Below are positions 35,468 to 44,379 of a DNA stretch of 64,000 nucleotides, piece after piece (position 1 is the stretch's first letter; every line of letters begins with the position of its first letter). Source of the stretch: an uncultured Eggerthellaceae bacterium (GTDB lineage Bacteria; Actinomycetota; Coriobacteriia; Coriobacteriales; Eggerthellaceae); the NCBI GenBank assembly GCA_910577495.1, contig CAJTML010000002.1, forward strand, positions 1 to 64,000, written 5' to 3'. The notes under the pieces are model-generated. The model saw nothing but the letters and a program-made list of their open reading frames with translations. It was not told the origin of the DNA and searched no databases. The translations under genes were made by a program, and so were the position numbers.

Positions 35468-36478
35468 ATGAGCAAATCGGTGAAGTCGTCGAACAAACAC
35501 ATCGTCGCATTAGCGGTGACGGTCATCCTGCTGGTTGCCGTCACCGTGGCGGCGTTTACCATGGGGTCGTCTTCGGTGAGCGTGGCGGAACTGTTCGCGT
35601 GGCTCACTGGGGGAGAACTCGCCCAAACCGCGCAAAGTATCATCGTTAATACTCGCGCGCCGCGTGTATTTGCGGCACTGTTGGCTGGTGGCGCCTTAGC
35701 TGCAGCGGGCGCTATCATCCAGGCTACGCTTGATAATCCGCTGGCCAGTCCTAATGTGATCGGCATCAATTCAGGTGCGGGTTTATTTGTTCTCATAGCA
35801 GCTTCAGTATTTCCGGGATTTTTGTGGCTACCCTCACTGGCGGCGTTTGTTGGAGCGCTTGTCAGTGCAAGTATTATCTTTGGGCTTTCTTTAGGTTCGG
35901 GAGTTTCGCGCCTGACGGTGGTCTTAGCTGGTATTGCTATCACCACCGTTTTTGGCGCGGGCATGAACACCATTCTCATCATCAATCCGGATGCCTACAT
36001 TGGCTCGTCGACGTTTTTGGTGGGTGGCCTTTCAGGAGTGCTGGCGAAAGATTTAGTCTATCCAGCCATACTTATTCTCGGGGGAGTTGTGGTTGCAATT
36101 CTAACGGCGCCCGTGTTGAATATCTTGTCGCTTGGCGACGAAACCGCACACAGCCTTGGCATGAATGTCTCAATGGTACGGATGGGACTACTTGCCTTGG
36201 CTGCGGTGTTGTCGGGTGCTGCGGTGAGTTTTGCTGGATTGCTTGGTTTTGTGGGTCTGGTCGTGCCGCATGTGGTGCGCTTTTTGGTGGGGCACGACAA
36301 CAAGTGGGTAATTCCGCTTTCCATTCTGGGCGGTGCGGCGTTTGTGGTGGGTTGCGACCTCATTGCGCGCACTGCCTTCGCCCCCTACGAAATTCCCGTG
36401 GGCATTTTGATGGCGTTTATCGGCGGGCCGTTCTTCATCTACCTGATTCTAAGGAACCGCAATGGCAGCCTTGATTAA
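35468..36478 (+). CDS. FecCD-type ABC importer permease
   Basis: A 336-residue permease with about ten membrane helices. The family motifs GGALAAAGAIIQATLDNPLA (positions about 75-95) and LLGFVGLVVPHVVRFLVG near the C-terminus are clear. It forms the membrane channel of the importer together with the neighbouring lipoprotein and ATPase. The start ATG at 35468 has only a weak site. Its stop overlaps the start of the ATPase gene by 17 bp. The 59-bp gap before it contains two copies of GGCGAA. Confidence 0.93.
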   Translation: MSKSVKSSNKHIVALAVTVILLVAVTVAAFTMGSSSVSVAELFAWLTGGELAQTAQSIIVNTRAPRVFAALLAGGALAAAGAIIQATLDNPLASPNVIGINSGAGLFVLIAASVFPGFLWLPSLAAFVGALVSASIIFGLSLGSGVSRLTVVLAGIAITTVFGAGMNTILIINPDAYIGSSTFLVGGLSGVLAKDLVYPAILILGGVVVAILTAPVLNILSLGDETAHSLGMNVSMVRMGLLALAAVLSGAAVSFAGLLGFVGLVVPHVVRFLVGHDNKWVIPLSILGGAAFVVGCDLIARTAFAPYEIPVGILMAFIGGPFFIYLILRNRNGSLD

Positions 36479-37304
36479 CACGTCCACCACCACGCAAGCG
36501 GAAATGCAACAACCTGCAATTCAGCCACCCGCCATTGCATTTCAAGATGTCAGCTTTAGCTACCGACCTGATCGCGTCCTCATTGACCAGCTGAGCACGA
36601 AAATTCAGCAAGGGTGCGTGACCAGCATCATTGGACCGAACGGCTCAGGTAAATCAACGCTTGTTAAGTTGGCGAATGGGCTTATCAAACCGCAACGCGG
36701 GACAGTGTCAGTAGCGGGTCAAAACGTCGGTCATATGAGTGCGAAGCTGCGCGCGCAAACGATGGCGGTGCTGGCGCAAAGTATGCGTGTGCCGCAGATG
36801 AGTGTTGAGGCGTTGGTAGCGTGTGGTCGCCATCCGCACCAGAGTTTTCGCGGCGCGCCGAGCGAGCACGACAAAGCTGCTGTTGAGCGCGCGCTTCAGC
36901 TGGCAGGGGTTGAGGATATTCGCACCAGCCAGATGGCAAGTTTGTCGGGCGGTCAGCGCCAGCGTGCTTTTTTAGCTATGACGCTTGCCCAAGAAACCGA
37001 TCTCATCTTACTTGATGAACCCACCACCTATCTGGATATTCGCGCGTGTCATGATTTAATGGAGCTCATTTGCACGCTTAATAAGACGCAACAAAAAACA
37101 ATCGTGATGGTTATTCATGATCTTGATCTGGCACTGCGCTATTCGGATCGGCTCCTTGTCATGGATAAAGGAACACTCCTTGGCGAAGGCACCACCGCAG
37201 ATGTTATGGCCAGTGGTGTAATAGAACGCGCATTCTCAATGGAGATCTGCCCGCATTCTTATCGGGGCGAACAGGGATATGTGCTCTATCCGTTTGAGGG
37301 CTAG
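36462..37304 (+). CDS. ABC importer ATPase (FecE type)
   Basis: A 280-residue ATP-binding subunit with GPNGSGKSTLVKLANG (Walker A), LSGGQRQRAFLAMTLA (signature), LILLDEPTTYLDI (Walker B) and VIHDLDLALRYSD (switch His). A 25-residue Thr/Gln/Pro-rich N-terminus precedes the domain. Start is the ATG at 36462 with AAGGAA, overlapping the permease by 17 bp. It is the last gene of the importer operon and converges with the DUF151 gene, with only 5 bp between the two stops. Confidence 0.94.
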   Translation: MAALINTSTTTQAEMQQPAIQPPAIAFQDVSFSYRPDRVLIDQLSTKIQQGCVTSIIGPNGSGKSTLVKLANGLIKPQRGTVSVAGQNVGHMSAKLRAQTMAVLAQSMRVPQMSVEALVACGRHPHQSFRGAPSEHDKAAVERALQLAGVEDIRTSQMASLSGGQRQRAFLAMTLAQETDLILLDEPTTYLDIRACHDLMELICTLNKTQQKTIVMVIHDLDLALRYSDRLLVMDKGTLLGEGTTADVMASGVIERAFSMEICPHSYRGEQGYVLYPFEG

Positions 37305-37309
37305 GTAGA

Positions 37310-37825
37310 CTACTCTTCCTCAAAATCCTGCGGTGCCAAGATCGCGATAAACTCGTGGAACTGATCCAGCTCCTCTTCCATATCCAGGCTGTTTTCGCGC
37401 TTTCGTAAAACATAGGGAAACGAGGCGCGCTCAAGCACACTCTCTTCAATGTAGATAGGCGCTTTTTGCCTGATGGCAAGTGCCATGGCGTCGCTCGGGC
37501 GTGCGTCCAACTCAATCAAGCGGTCATGTTGCTGTAAGGTGAGTCGGGCGAAAAAGGTTGTCCCTTTGACGTCGTTAATGATGACGTGATCAATGCGTGC
37601 GTCCAAATTGGTGAGCGCATCTAAAAACAGATCATGCGTCATAGGGCGAGAAAACCTGGTTTGTTCTAACGCCAATGAAAGCTGTGCGGCTTCATTAGTG
37701 CCAATCCAAATAGGTACCACGCGAAAAATACCAGGTTGCACTGCCTCTTCAAAAGGTTGTAAGACCACCACGGAGGAAACCGGACCGTTCGACACGATAA
37801 GCATTTGGATGGAAACAGGAACCAC
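37310..37825 (-). CDS. Bifunctional nuclease-family protein (DUF151)
   Basis: A 171-residue DUF151 protein, with IWIGTNEAAQLSLALEQ, RPMTHDLFLDAL, FFARLTL and the conserved DARPSDAMALAIRQKAPIYI, plus an acidic C-terminal tail of about 25 residues. Plant and bacterial relatives are described as dual RNase/DNase proteins, but the bacterial role is unclear. The start is a GTG at 37825 with AGAAGG. It is transcribed alone on the minus strand between the importer operon and the tRNA pair. Confidence 0.9.
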   Translation of the reverse strand: MVPVSIQMLIVSNGPVSSVVVLQPFEEAVQPGIFRVVPIWIGTNEAAQLSLALEQTRFSRPMTHDLFLDALTNLDARIDHVIINDVKGTTFFARLTLQQHDRLIELDARPSDAMALAIRQKAPIYIEESVLERASFPYVLRKRENSLDMEEELDQFHEFIAILAPQDFEEE

Positions 37826-37880
37826 AACGCCTTCTTTCGCCTGTGTTCAAAAAATATTTCTCCACATTATAAAATAGTTC

Positions 37881-37908
37881 TTGACCCGCACCTCTCGTTT
37901 GTTATAAA
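37881..37908 (+). promoter_or_regulatory. Promoter of the tRNA-Ile/tRNA-Ala unit
   Basis: TTGACC (37881-37886), 16-bp spacer, TATAAA (37903-37908), 20 bases before tRNA-Ile. Confidence 0.75.
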
Positions 37909-37927
37909 GTAGTCAAGCACTTTTCTT

Positions 37928-38004
<77 letters not shown>

Positions 38005-38014
38005 TTATGTTGCG

Positions 38015-38058
38015 ATAAACGCTCCACCGTGAGCCGAGTTAGCCGGTGGAGCGTTTAT
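38015..38058 (+). other. 15-bp perfect hairpin between tRNA-Ile and tRNA-Ala
   Basis: Arms 38015-38029 and 38044-38058 are perfectly complementary (ATAAACGCTCCACCG). The left arm shares ACGCTCCACC with the 3' end of the following tRNA-Ala, so it could compete for pairing or act as a processing or termination signal. Confidence 0.75.
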
Positions 38059-38064
38059 TAACGT

Positions 38065-38140
38065 GGGGCGTTAGCTCAGCTGGGAGAGCGCGGGCTTTGC
38101 AAGCCTGAGGTCAGGGGTTCGATCCCCCTACGCTCCACCA
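38065..38140 (+). tRNA. tRNA-Ala (anticodon TGC)
   Basis: Acceptor GGGGCGT pairs with ACGCTCC (one G-T) and CCA is encoded. The anticodon loop TTTGCAA gives TGC and the T arm is GGTTCGATC. Length is 76 nt. Confidence 0.97.
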
Positions 38141-38149
38141 TGAAATTGT

Positions 38150-38177
38150 AAGCCGAACGGAAACGTTCGGCTTTTTT
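38150..38177 (+). terminator. Terminator after tRNA-Ala
   Basis: AAGCCGAACG-GAAA-CGTTCGGCTT forms a 10-bp stem followed by TTTT. Confidence 0.93.
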
Positions 38178-38194
38178 GTGATAAGGGACTACTT

Positions 38195-38758
38195 ATGAAC
38201 CGGATTGAGGCACTGCGAATTCTTGGGTTAGACGAAGACGCCACGCAAGAAGACATCAAAACTGCCTACAAAGAGACGGTGCAAATCCTCCATCCTGACA
38301 AATTCGCCAGCAATAAAAAATTGCAAGAGCGCGCCACAGAGCAATTCAAGAATCTCCAAGAAGCCTATGACTTTTTGACCTCAGCCAAAGGCAAACGGGC
38401 AGCAGCTAAAGAAAATCCCCGCGCCGCCAATTCAACCACCTACTCATACAGCCAGGTGGAAGCCAAGCTGGCCGGTATTGCTGCTGCGCGAACCCAGCTG
38501 GTAAAACAGCGCGACGTGGTATTGGATGAGCGACGCAACGGTATTGGCATGGCAGTCATCGGCGCGCTGGTGGCGTTGCTGTTTGGCAGACGCCCAGGCG
38601 TGTTCGCCGCGGTTGCAGGCATTGCGGGTGCGGCAGCCGTGTGGGGCATCGTGCAAATCGTGTCTTCGCAAAAAACGCTCACCACTTTAAACGAACATAT
38701 TGCGCAGCTTCGCAAAGAGGAGCGCAAGTTAAGACAAAGCTTAGAAGAGGACGAATAA
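38195..38758 (+). CDS. Membrane-anchored J-domain protein
   Basis: A 187-residue protein. Residues 1-65 are a DnaJ domain (ALRILGLDEDATQEDIKTAYK, the HPD motif in LHPDKF, and FKNLQEAYDFL). A linker and two short hydrophobic stretches follow (GMAVIGALVALLF and VFAAVAGIAGAAAVWGIVQIV, about 118-155), then a charged coiled-coil end (LRKEERKLRQSLEEDE). No Gly/Phe or zinc domain is present, so it is a class III J protein that would recruit DnaK to the membrane. AAGGGA precedes the ATG at 38195. typA starts 3 bp after its stop, so they are co-transcribed. Confidence 0.85.
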   Translation: MNRIEALRILGLDEDATQEDIKTAYKETVQILHPDKFASNKKLQERATEQFKNLQEAYDFLTSAKGKRAAAKENPRAANSTTYSYSQVEAKLAGIAAARTQLVKQRDVVLDERRNGIGMAVIGALVALLFGRRPGVFAAVAGIAGAAAVWGIVQIVSSQKTLTTLNEHIAQLRKEERKLRQSLEEDE

Positions 38759-38761
38759 CCT

Positions 38762-40573
38762 ATGAAGCAGGAAAACATTCGCAACGTAGCCATTATTGCT
38801 CACGTCGACCACGGCAAGACCACGCTGGTTGACCGTTTGCTCTACACCGCTGGTGTATTTCGCGAAAACCAACAGGTAGCAGAGCGCGTGCTTGACTCAA
38901 ACGATCAAGAGCGCGAGCGCGGCATCACGATTTTGTCGAAAAATATTTCGGTCACGTACAAAGACGTGAAGATTAACGTTATTGACACCCCGGGTCACGC
39001 CGACTTCGGTGGTGAAGTTGAGCGCGTGCTTAATATGGCTGATGGTGCGCTGCTGATTGTGGATGCGTTTGAAGGCCCCATGCCGCAGACGCGTTTTGTG
39101 CTTCGCCATGCGCTTGATCAGGGTCTTCGCATTATCGTAGTCATCAACAAAATTGACCGCCCGGGTGCTCGTCCCGAAGAGGTGGTTGATGAGGTGTTCG
39201 ACCTCATGGTTGAACTTGAAGCAACCGATGAGCAGCTGGACTTCCCGGTCATTTACGCGTCTGCCATGAATGGCTATGCACGCTACAACCCCGAAGATGA
39301 GAACATGAATATGGTCCCGCTTCTGGAGACCATTCTCAAGGAGGTGCCGGCTCCGGACTGCGAGCCGAACGGTCCGGTAGCGCTGCAAATTTGTACGGTT
39401 GACCACTCAAGCTTCGTTGGTCGTATTGGCGTGGGTAGGCTGTTCAGCGGCACGATCCACAAGGCGGAGCCGGTGTTGGTTATCAAAAACGACGGCACGC
39501 GCTACAACACCAACATCAAGCAGGTCTTCACGTTTGAAGAGCTGGGCAAAAAAGAGCAGCAAGAAGTGCATGCTGGCGACATCGTTGCGGTAGTGGGTGT
39601 TGAAGACGCCGACATCGGAGATATGGTGACCAGCCGTGATAACCCGGTGCGCCTGGATCCGATTAAGGTTGAAGAGCCCACCATGGCAATTGTGTTTGAG
39701 GCTTCATCCAGCCCGCTTGTTGGTCGTGATGGCGAAATTGTCGGCGCGCGCCAACTTAAAGAGCGTCTTATGCGCGAAAAGGAGAGCAATATCTCCATGC
39801 GCATTGAGGAGCTGGAAGACAAAACGGGTATTGAAGTTGCCGGTCGTGGCGTGTTGCATCTGTCGGTATTGATGGAGACCATGCGTCGCGAAGGCTTTGA
39901 ATTCCAGGTTGGTCGTCCGCGCGTGCTGATTAAGAAGGACGAAGCCGGCAACAAGCTTGAGCCGATTGAGGAAGCAACGGTGGATGTGCCAAGCGAGTAC
40001 GCGGGCAAAGCTATTGAGGTGTTTGGCAGCGCCGGTGGTGAGATGGTTGACATGCACCAGCGCGGAGACCAGACACATCTGGTGTTCAAGATTCCGTCGC
40101 GCGGCACGATGGGTCTGCGCACGCGTCTTTTGAATGCAACGCGCGGCGAGGCCACGATGTTCCATCACTTCAGCGAGTATGGCGCGTATCGCGGAGACTT
40201 CGCTGGTCGCAAGAATGGCTCCATGATTAGCATGTCTACCGAAAAGTCGGTGGCCTATGCACTGGATACGCTGCAGGAGCGCGGCCGTCTGTTCGTCGGT
40301 CCTGGCGAGGACTGCTACGAGGGCATGATTGTTGGCGAATCTGCCAAAGAAGGCGACATGGTGGTCAACATTGCGAAGTCCAAGCAGCTGGGCAACCAAC
40401 GTTCAAGCGGTGCCGACAAAGCAATTCAGCTGACCCCGCCAATTACGTTTACCTTGGAAGAGGCGCTTGAATATATCGAAGACGATGAGCTGGTAGAGAT
40501 CACGCCGAAAAACATTCGCCTTCGCAAGCGCATCTTGTCTGCGGTAGAGCGCAAAAAGGCGAACAAGCGCTAA
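38762..40573 (+). CDS. typA: GTP-binding protein TypA/BipA
   Basis: Ribosome-associated translational GTPase linked to stress growth and ribosome assembly. The 603-residue protein has [19 protein letters not shown] (G1), [11 protein letters not shown] (G2), [16 protein letters not shown] (G3) and NKIDRPGA (G4), then EF-G-like domains and the BipA C-terminal domain with [14 protein letters not shown]. Start is the ATG at 38762. It follows the J-domain gene by 3 bp. Confidence 0.96.
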   Translation: MKQENIRNVAIIAHVDHGKTTLVDRLLYTAGVFRENQQVAERVLDSNDQERERGITILSKNISVTYKDVKINVIDTPGHADFGGEVERVLNMADGALLIVDAFEGPMPQTRFVLRHALDQGLRIIVVINKIDRPGARPEEVVDEVFDLMVELEATDEQLDFPVIYASAMNGYARYNPEDENMNMVPLLETILKEVPAPDCEPNGPVALQICTVDHSSFVGRIGVGRLFSGTIHKAEPVLVIKNDGTRYNTNIKQVFTFEELGKKEQQEVHAGDIVAVVGVEDADIGDMVTSRDNPVRLDPIKVEEPTMAIVFEASSSPLVGRDGEIVGARQLKERLMREKESNISMRIEELEDKTGIEVAGRGVLHLSVLMETMRREGFEFQVGRPRVLIKKDEAGNKLEPIEEATVDVPSEYAGKAIEVFGSAGGEMVDMHQRGDQTHLVFKIPSRGTMGLRTRLLNATRGEATMFHHFSEYGAYRGDFAGRKNGSMISMSTEKSVAYALDTLQERGRLFVGPGEDCYEGMIVGESAKEGDMVVNIAKSKQLGNQRSSGADKAIQLTPPITFTLEEALEYIEDDELVEITPKNIRLRKRILSAVERKKANKR

Positions 40574-40844
40574 AGGGATCTCGCCCGCGGTTGACGCCTT
40601 CGCCATCCGCTGGCGCCGCCGCCTTCGCCAAAATTATTACAAGTGAGCGCATAAGCTCGTAATCAATGACCACTTTCGCCCGTAGTTTTATGAAGCGAAA
40701 GTGGTCATATTGTGCACAGATAAGAATAACTTGCGCCATGTGAGAAAATACCGAAGGTTTGTACACCTGTTGTTCGTGGGCAGCAAGCGTATTCCTTGCA
40801 AATCAACTTCATATAAAACATGCCCGCGTAAAAGGAAGGGATTT
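40574..40844. other. Intergenic region with two hairpins
   Basis: No gene is seen. A 14-bp perfect hairpin (ATGACCACTTTCGC at 40666-40679 with 40695-40708) may terminate typA, although no T run follows. A weaker bulged one (TTAC and GAGC with GCTC and GTAA) lies at 40636-40661. TTCGCC occurs three times (40599, 40624, 40675). Confidence 0.6.
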
Positions 40845-42131
40845 ATGAAAACAGCACGTTTTATGAAAGCGGTGTGCGCAGTTGGCGTTGTCGCCGCGTG
40901 CTCCTGGGGTCTTGCTGGTTGCGCAAGCTCAGAGACTTCAACAACCGTTACTGATGACTCAGTAGCTGCTACCGTGAATGGCACGCCAATCCCGGAGTCA
41001 CAAATTACTGATTATATTGAGGGTCTTCGCCAGCAATACAACCTGGTTGAAGAGAGCGAGTGGGGCACAAACCTGGCGCAGATGCAGATGACCCCCGAAT
41101 CACTTCGAGAGAACATCATTAACCAGTACGCGCAGATGGAAGTTATCCAGCAAGGGGCAGAAGAAGCTGGTATCACCATTGATAGTGCAGAGATTGACAC
41201 CTATGTTGACGCGATGAAGTCAAACTATGGTGATGATGCGCAGTGGCAGCAGGCATTGGAAAGTGCTGGTATCACTGAAGAGCAGTATCGCGAAGAGATT
41301 GAGAACCAGCTCAAGGGTCAGCGTTTCATGGAGACCTTCGCAACTGAGGAAGAGCCTTCAAGCGACGAGCTGCTTCAGTATGGTCAGATGTATGCACAGT
41401 CCTACGATGGTGCAAAGCGCTCATCACACATCCTGTTTGATTCAGCTGACGAAGCCACCGCAAAAGAAGTGCTTGATCAGATCAACTCAGGTGAGCTTGA
41501 TTTCGCTGAGGCTGCACAGCAGTACTCAAAGGACTCCAGCGCAACCAACGGCGGTGACGTGGGTTGGGATAAGATGACCAGCTTTGTTGAGCAGTATCAG
41601 ACCGCACTTGATGGACTTGAGGTTGGTCAGGTGTCTGAGCTGGTGACCACCGATTACGGTATCCACATCATCAAGTGCACCGACGAGTTTGTGGCCGACA
41701 AGACTACCGATGACGAGGGCAACGAGGTCGGAACCATCAGCAGCATCGATCAGCTTCCTGAAGAGTGGGTTGAGCAAATCTCCACGCAGCTGAAGAGCCA
41801 GAAGCAAAACGAGGCCTATCAGCAGTGGGTAACGACGGCAGTTGAAGAGGCTGACATCGTAATTAACCCGATGCCCGAAGGTCTGCCTTACGCAGTAGAT
41901 ATGTCTCAATATGAGTCTGAGGTTGAGCAAGAGGCAATTGACGAGAACGCTGGCGTTTCCTCAAATCAGGAGACCGAGCAGGTAACCGACGTTGAGTCTG
42001 AAACCACCGAGGTTCCGGAAGACGCTTCCGCTGACACCGCTGGTGACACGGGCGACACTGCAGCCGCTGACGGTGAAGATGGCGAAGCTGAGGCTGGCAC
42101 CGAGGCTCCTGCTGAGTCAACGACCAACTAA
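40845..42131 (+). CDS. PrsA/SurA-type peptidyl-prolyl isomerase lipoprotein
   Basis: A 428-residue exported foldase. The signal peptide ends in lipobox LAGC (residues about 22-25). Then comes a SurA-N-like helical domain (VAATVNGTPIPESQITDYI), a parvulin domain (SSHILFDSADEATAKEVLDQ, GELDFAEAAQQYSKD, GGDVGWDKMTSFV, TDYGIHIIKC), and a long acidic Glu/Thr/Ala-rich tail from about residue 365. Start is the ATG at 40845 with AAAGGAAGGG; the frame is open upstream without similarity. It acts outside the membrane on secreted proteins. A strong terminator follows. Confidence 0.92.
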   Translation: MKTARFMKAVCAVGVVAACSWGLAGCASSETSTTVTDDSVAATVNGTPIPESQITDYIEGLRQQYNLVEESEWGTNLAQMQMTPESLRENIINQYAQMEVIQQGAEEAGITIDSAEIDTYVDAMKSNYGDDAQWQQALESAGITEEQYREEIENQLKGQRFMETFATEEEPSSDELLQYGQMYAQSYDGAKRSSHILFDSADEATAKEVLDQINSGELDFAEAAQQYSKDSSATNGGDVGWDKMTSFVEQYQTALDGLEVGQVSELVTTDYGIHIIKCTDEFVADKTTDDEGNEVGTISSIDQLPEEWVEQISTQLKSQKQNEAYQQWVTTAVEEADIVINPMPEGLPYAVDMSQYESEVEQEAIDENAGVSSNQETEQVTDVESETTEVPEDASADTAGDTGDTAAADGEDGEAEAGTEAPAESTTN

Positions 42132-42171
42132 GCGTGACGCGCACCCGCGCACACTAAAAGCGATACACTAC

Positions 42172-42202
42172 GAAGACCCGCCTCGGTGCGGGTCTTCTTT
42201 TT
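42172..42202 (+). terminator. Terminator of the foldase gene
   Basis: GAAGACCCGC-CTCGGT-GCGGGTCTTC, a 10-bp stem followed by TTTTT. Confidence 0.93.
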
Positions 42203-42224
42203 GAGGCGAGATGAGAGGATTGCG

Positions 42225-43022
42225 ATGAAGCCGCTTCTTGAAATACGCGATGCGCACGTCGTGCGCGGAGGTAAAGAGATCCTGATCGTGGACGACTTAT
42301 GTCTGGGCGTCGGGGAGAAGGTTGCGGTGCTCGGTCCTAACGGTTCGGGGAAGTCTACGCTCATTCAGTTGCTTACGCGCGAAGTGCTGCCGCTGTATCG
42401 CGAAGAGCCGCCCGTTCGCTTTAAGGGCGAAGCGCGTGCGGTGCGTGCGGATGTTCGCAAGAGTTTGGGTGTTGTGTCGTCTACGATGCAAGACGAAATC
42501 ACCGTACATCTTCCTGTTGTAGAGGTGGTCGAAGGCGGTTGTTTTGGAACGCTCGGCCTGCCGTTTCATGTGCAAAGCACACCCATCACACGTGAGCGTG
42601 CGGTGGCCGCGATGGAGCTTTTAGGCGTGAACGAACTGGCGGATCGAGACATTATGACACTTTCAAGTGGCCAAGCGCGCCGGGTGCTTATTGCGCGAGC
42701 GTTGGCTGACGACCCCGAGACGCTGGTGTTTGATGAGCCGTGTTCGGGCTTGGATCCAGAGGGGATGCATTATGTGCGCGCGGCAATGCGCCGACTTGCC
42801 CAGGTAGGCAAAGGAATTGTGCTGGTCACTCATTATCCTGAAGATATTATTCCGGAGATCGATCGCGTTATTTTGTTACAGGATGGCGAGGTAGTTGCCG
42901 ATGGAGCCAAGCTTGAAATGCTTTCTTCTGAGCAGATGTCGCAGCTTTTTGGTGTTCAGTTACTAAGCGAATGCCGAAGTGTAGATGGCGATGAATATTT
43001 TTCTCTTGTGAGCTCGTATTAG
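42225..43022 (+). CDS. ABC transporter ATP-binding protein, ModF/YlmA-like
   Basis: A 265-residue stand-alone ABC ATPase with VLGPNGSGKSTLIQLLTR (Walker A), LSSGQARRVLIARALA (signature), TLVFDEPCSGLDPEG (Walker B) and LVTHYPEDIIPEIDRVIL (switch His). The sequence style, with PPVRFKGEARAVRADVRKS, resembles the single-domain ModF/YlmA group. No permease gene is adjacent, so the partner is unknown. Start is the ATG at 42225 with GAGAGGAT. Its 3' end contains the promoter of the following tRNA-Ser. Confidence 0.88.
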   Translation: MKPLLEIRDAHVVRGGKEILIVDDLCLGVGEKVAVLGPNGSGKSTLIQLLTREVLPLYREEPPVRFKGEARAVRADVRKSLGVVSSTMQDEITVHLPVVEVVEGGCFGTLGLPFHVQSTPITRERAVAAMELLGVNELADRDIMTLSSGQARRVLIARALADDPETLVFDEPCSGLDPEGMHYVRAAMRRLAQVGKGIVLVTHYPEDIIPEIDRVILLQDGEVVADGAKLEMLSSEQMSQLFGVQLLSECRSVDGDEYFSLVSSY

Positions 43023-43033
43023 TGTTGTATACT
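43007..43033 (+). promoter_or_regulatory. Promoter of tRNA-Ser(GGA)
   Basis: TTGTGA (43007-43012), 15-bp spacer, TATACT (43028-43033), overlapping the end of the ABC ATPase gene. Confidence 0.5.
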
Positions 43034-43076
43034 ATCTATTCGCTGCTCAATAAATAGTTGAGCGCGCATTCGCAGC

Positions 43077-43168
43077 GGAGAGATGTCCGAGCTGGCCGAA
43101 GGAGCACGATTGGAAATCGTGTATACGCCAAAAGCGTATCTGGGGTTCGAATCCCCATCTCTCCGCCA
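43077..43168 (+). tRNA. tRNA-Ser (anticodon GGA)
   Basis: Acceptor GGAGAGA pairs with TCTCTCC and CCA is encoded. The anticodon loop ATTGGAAAT gives GGA, with a long variable arm. Length is 92 nt. Confidence 0.97.
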
Positions 43169-43230
43169 GATTATTCTGGCTTGTTCGTTAGCCTTTTAGA
43201 TATGCCGCAATATGCGGCAATCGCCCCTGC

Positions 43231-43323
43231 GGAGGGGTGGCAGAGTGGTTGAATGCGGCGGTCTCGAAAACCGTTTCACCGGTATTCCCGGTGACGAGGG
43301 TTCGAATCCCTCCTCCTCCGCCA
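43231..43323 (+). tRNA. tRNA-Ser (anticodon CGA)
   Basis: Acceptor GGAGGGG pairs with TCCTCC-type bases and CCA is encoded. The anticodon loop TCTCGAAAA gives CGA. The variable arm CACCGGTATTCCCGGTG is long. Length is 93 nt. It ends 63 bases after a small TGCCGCA-ATA-TGCGGCA hairpin begins, and it borders the small-gene cluster. Confidence 0.96.
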
Positions 43324-43568
43324 GTATCTGACCTGGGGTTTTGTTCATTTTGCCTGGTCACAGTTCCGCGATTTTTCGTTAATTTTCCTCGTTTTTCGTC
43401 GTTTTTCTGGCAATTTTTGGCAATCAACTGTACCAAAGTACGGACAGCCTAACGGGCTCATTTCAGATACCCTACTCCTATTAAAAAGCTTTGCCGAAGC
43501 ATAGCAAAGCTAAAAGAAATACGTTGTAGCGCCACTACATTACAAGCTAATTGCTGAAGGGGTCTCTG
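43324..43568. other. Region between tRNA-Ser(CGA) and the small-gene cluster
   Basis: No gene. It begins with pyrimidine-rich repeats of CGTTTTTCG type (43380-43410) that may end the tRNA transcript. Small hairpins follow: AGCTTTGC/GCAAAGCT at 43487-43494 and 43504-43511, and GTAG-CGCCA-CTAC near 43526-43538. I found no second copy of the tRNA 3' end within the window. Confidence 0.5.
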
Positions 43569-43763
43569 ATGTTTGCCGAGTACGATAGGGTTCTATATAA
43601 ACCAAAACATAAAGCATGTCTCATTACGGATATTGATGAGGGTGTTGACGAGAAGACGGGTATACCTGGAGTGATCTATCTACTCGAAGCCGAAGATCAA
43701 AATGATCCCGAGTGGTTCTATTGGGCAGAAGAAGATGAGTTAGAAAAACTCCCTAAACATTAA
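43569..43763 (+). CDS. Small hypothetical protein (64 aa)
   Basis: A 64-residue protein starting at the ATG at 43569 (MFAEYDRVLYKPKHK) with GAAGGGG upstream. It is acidic and aromatic (PEWFYWAEEDELEKLPKH at the end), with no membrane segment and no family I recognise. The first half reads like a small beta-barrel (VLYKPKHKACLITDIDEG, GVIYLLEA). It is first of four tiny genes in a row downstream of tRNA-Ser(CGA). Confidence 0.65.
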   Translation: MFAEYDRVLYKPKHKACLITDIDEGVDEKTGIPGVIYLLEAEDQNDPEWFYWAEEDELEKLPKH

Positions 43764-43838
43764 GAGTTTTGATCCATTGTGAGCCGTCAAGATAAAGTCC
43801 ATTCATTCGGAAACTTGTTAGGGAGCTGAATAGTTGCC

Positions 43839-44081
43839 ATGTTAAGTACAAGGTCAAAAAAATATTTCCCCGAATATACGAAAGCTTGCGAAGAGCATGG
43901 CCAATGGTGGGTTCGCACACACTGGCTGGATGAGGACAGAAACCCAACTCCAGATGCGCCTGAAGTATTCAGAAAAGAAATAGAGGCTAATCAAAGAAAG
44001 ACCGCTGAGGAACGCAAGCGACTATTGGGAATAGATAGCCTTAACAGTGAGTTAGAGAAAAATGATTATCCAGAAGACTGA
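43839..44081 (+). CDS. Small hypothetical protein (80 aa)
   Basis: An 80-residue protein starting at 43839 (MLSTRSKKYFPEYTKACEEH), with a Trp-rich patch (GQWWVRTHWLDED) and a charged helical second half (RKEIEANQRKTAEERKRLLG). The ribosome site is weak (GGGAG about 15 bases upstream). The function is unknown. It is second in the small-gene cluster. Confidence 0.55.
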   Translation: MLSTRSKKYFPEYTKACEEHGQWWVRTHWLDEDRNPTPDAPEVFRKEIEANQRKTAEERKRLLGIDSLNSELEKNDYPED

Positions 44082-44103
44082 GAAGTTAAGGAAGTGAATA
44101 CAG

Positions 44104-44322
44104 ATGTCTAAACATGAACTTGATTACGTAGATCGTTTGATGGACGAGTATTTAGAAAGATTTGGAGTCTGTTTTACCATTCCTTTCTTCAACGTCGACT
44201 GGACGGATGAGGACACTATTGCAGAGATAACTTACAGCCTTGAGACTGGTATCCCTCTAGACGAAAACAGCCCGCGTTGGGTTTGGGGACACTCAGATCT
44301 AGAGGATGGCGTAGTTTGCTAG
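44104..44322 (+). CDS. Small hypothetical protein (72 aa)
   Basis: A 72-residue acidic protein (MSKHELDYVDRLMDEYLERF, later FFNVDWTDEDTIAEITYSLE) with AAGGAAG upstream of the ATG at 44104. No cysteine motif or membrane helix is seen. The function is unknown. It is third in the cluster. Confidence 0.6.
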   Translation: MSKHELDYVDRLMDEYLERFGVCFTIPFFNVDWTDEDTIAEITYSLETGIPLDENSPRWVWGHSDLEDGVVC

Positions 44323-44379
44323 TTCGTAATACATAGGAACCGAACTAGACTAACAACAACAACAATAAGGAGTTTCGCC

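Noticed and set aside
40666..40708. Firm intrinsic terminator after typA
   Set aside because: The hairpin is perfect, but no T run follows on either side, so it is listed only as a hairpin.
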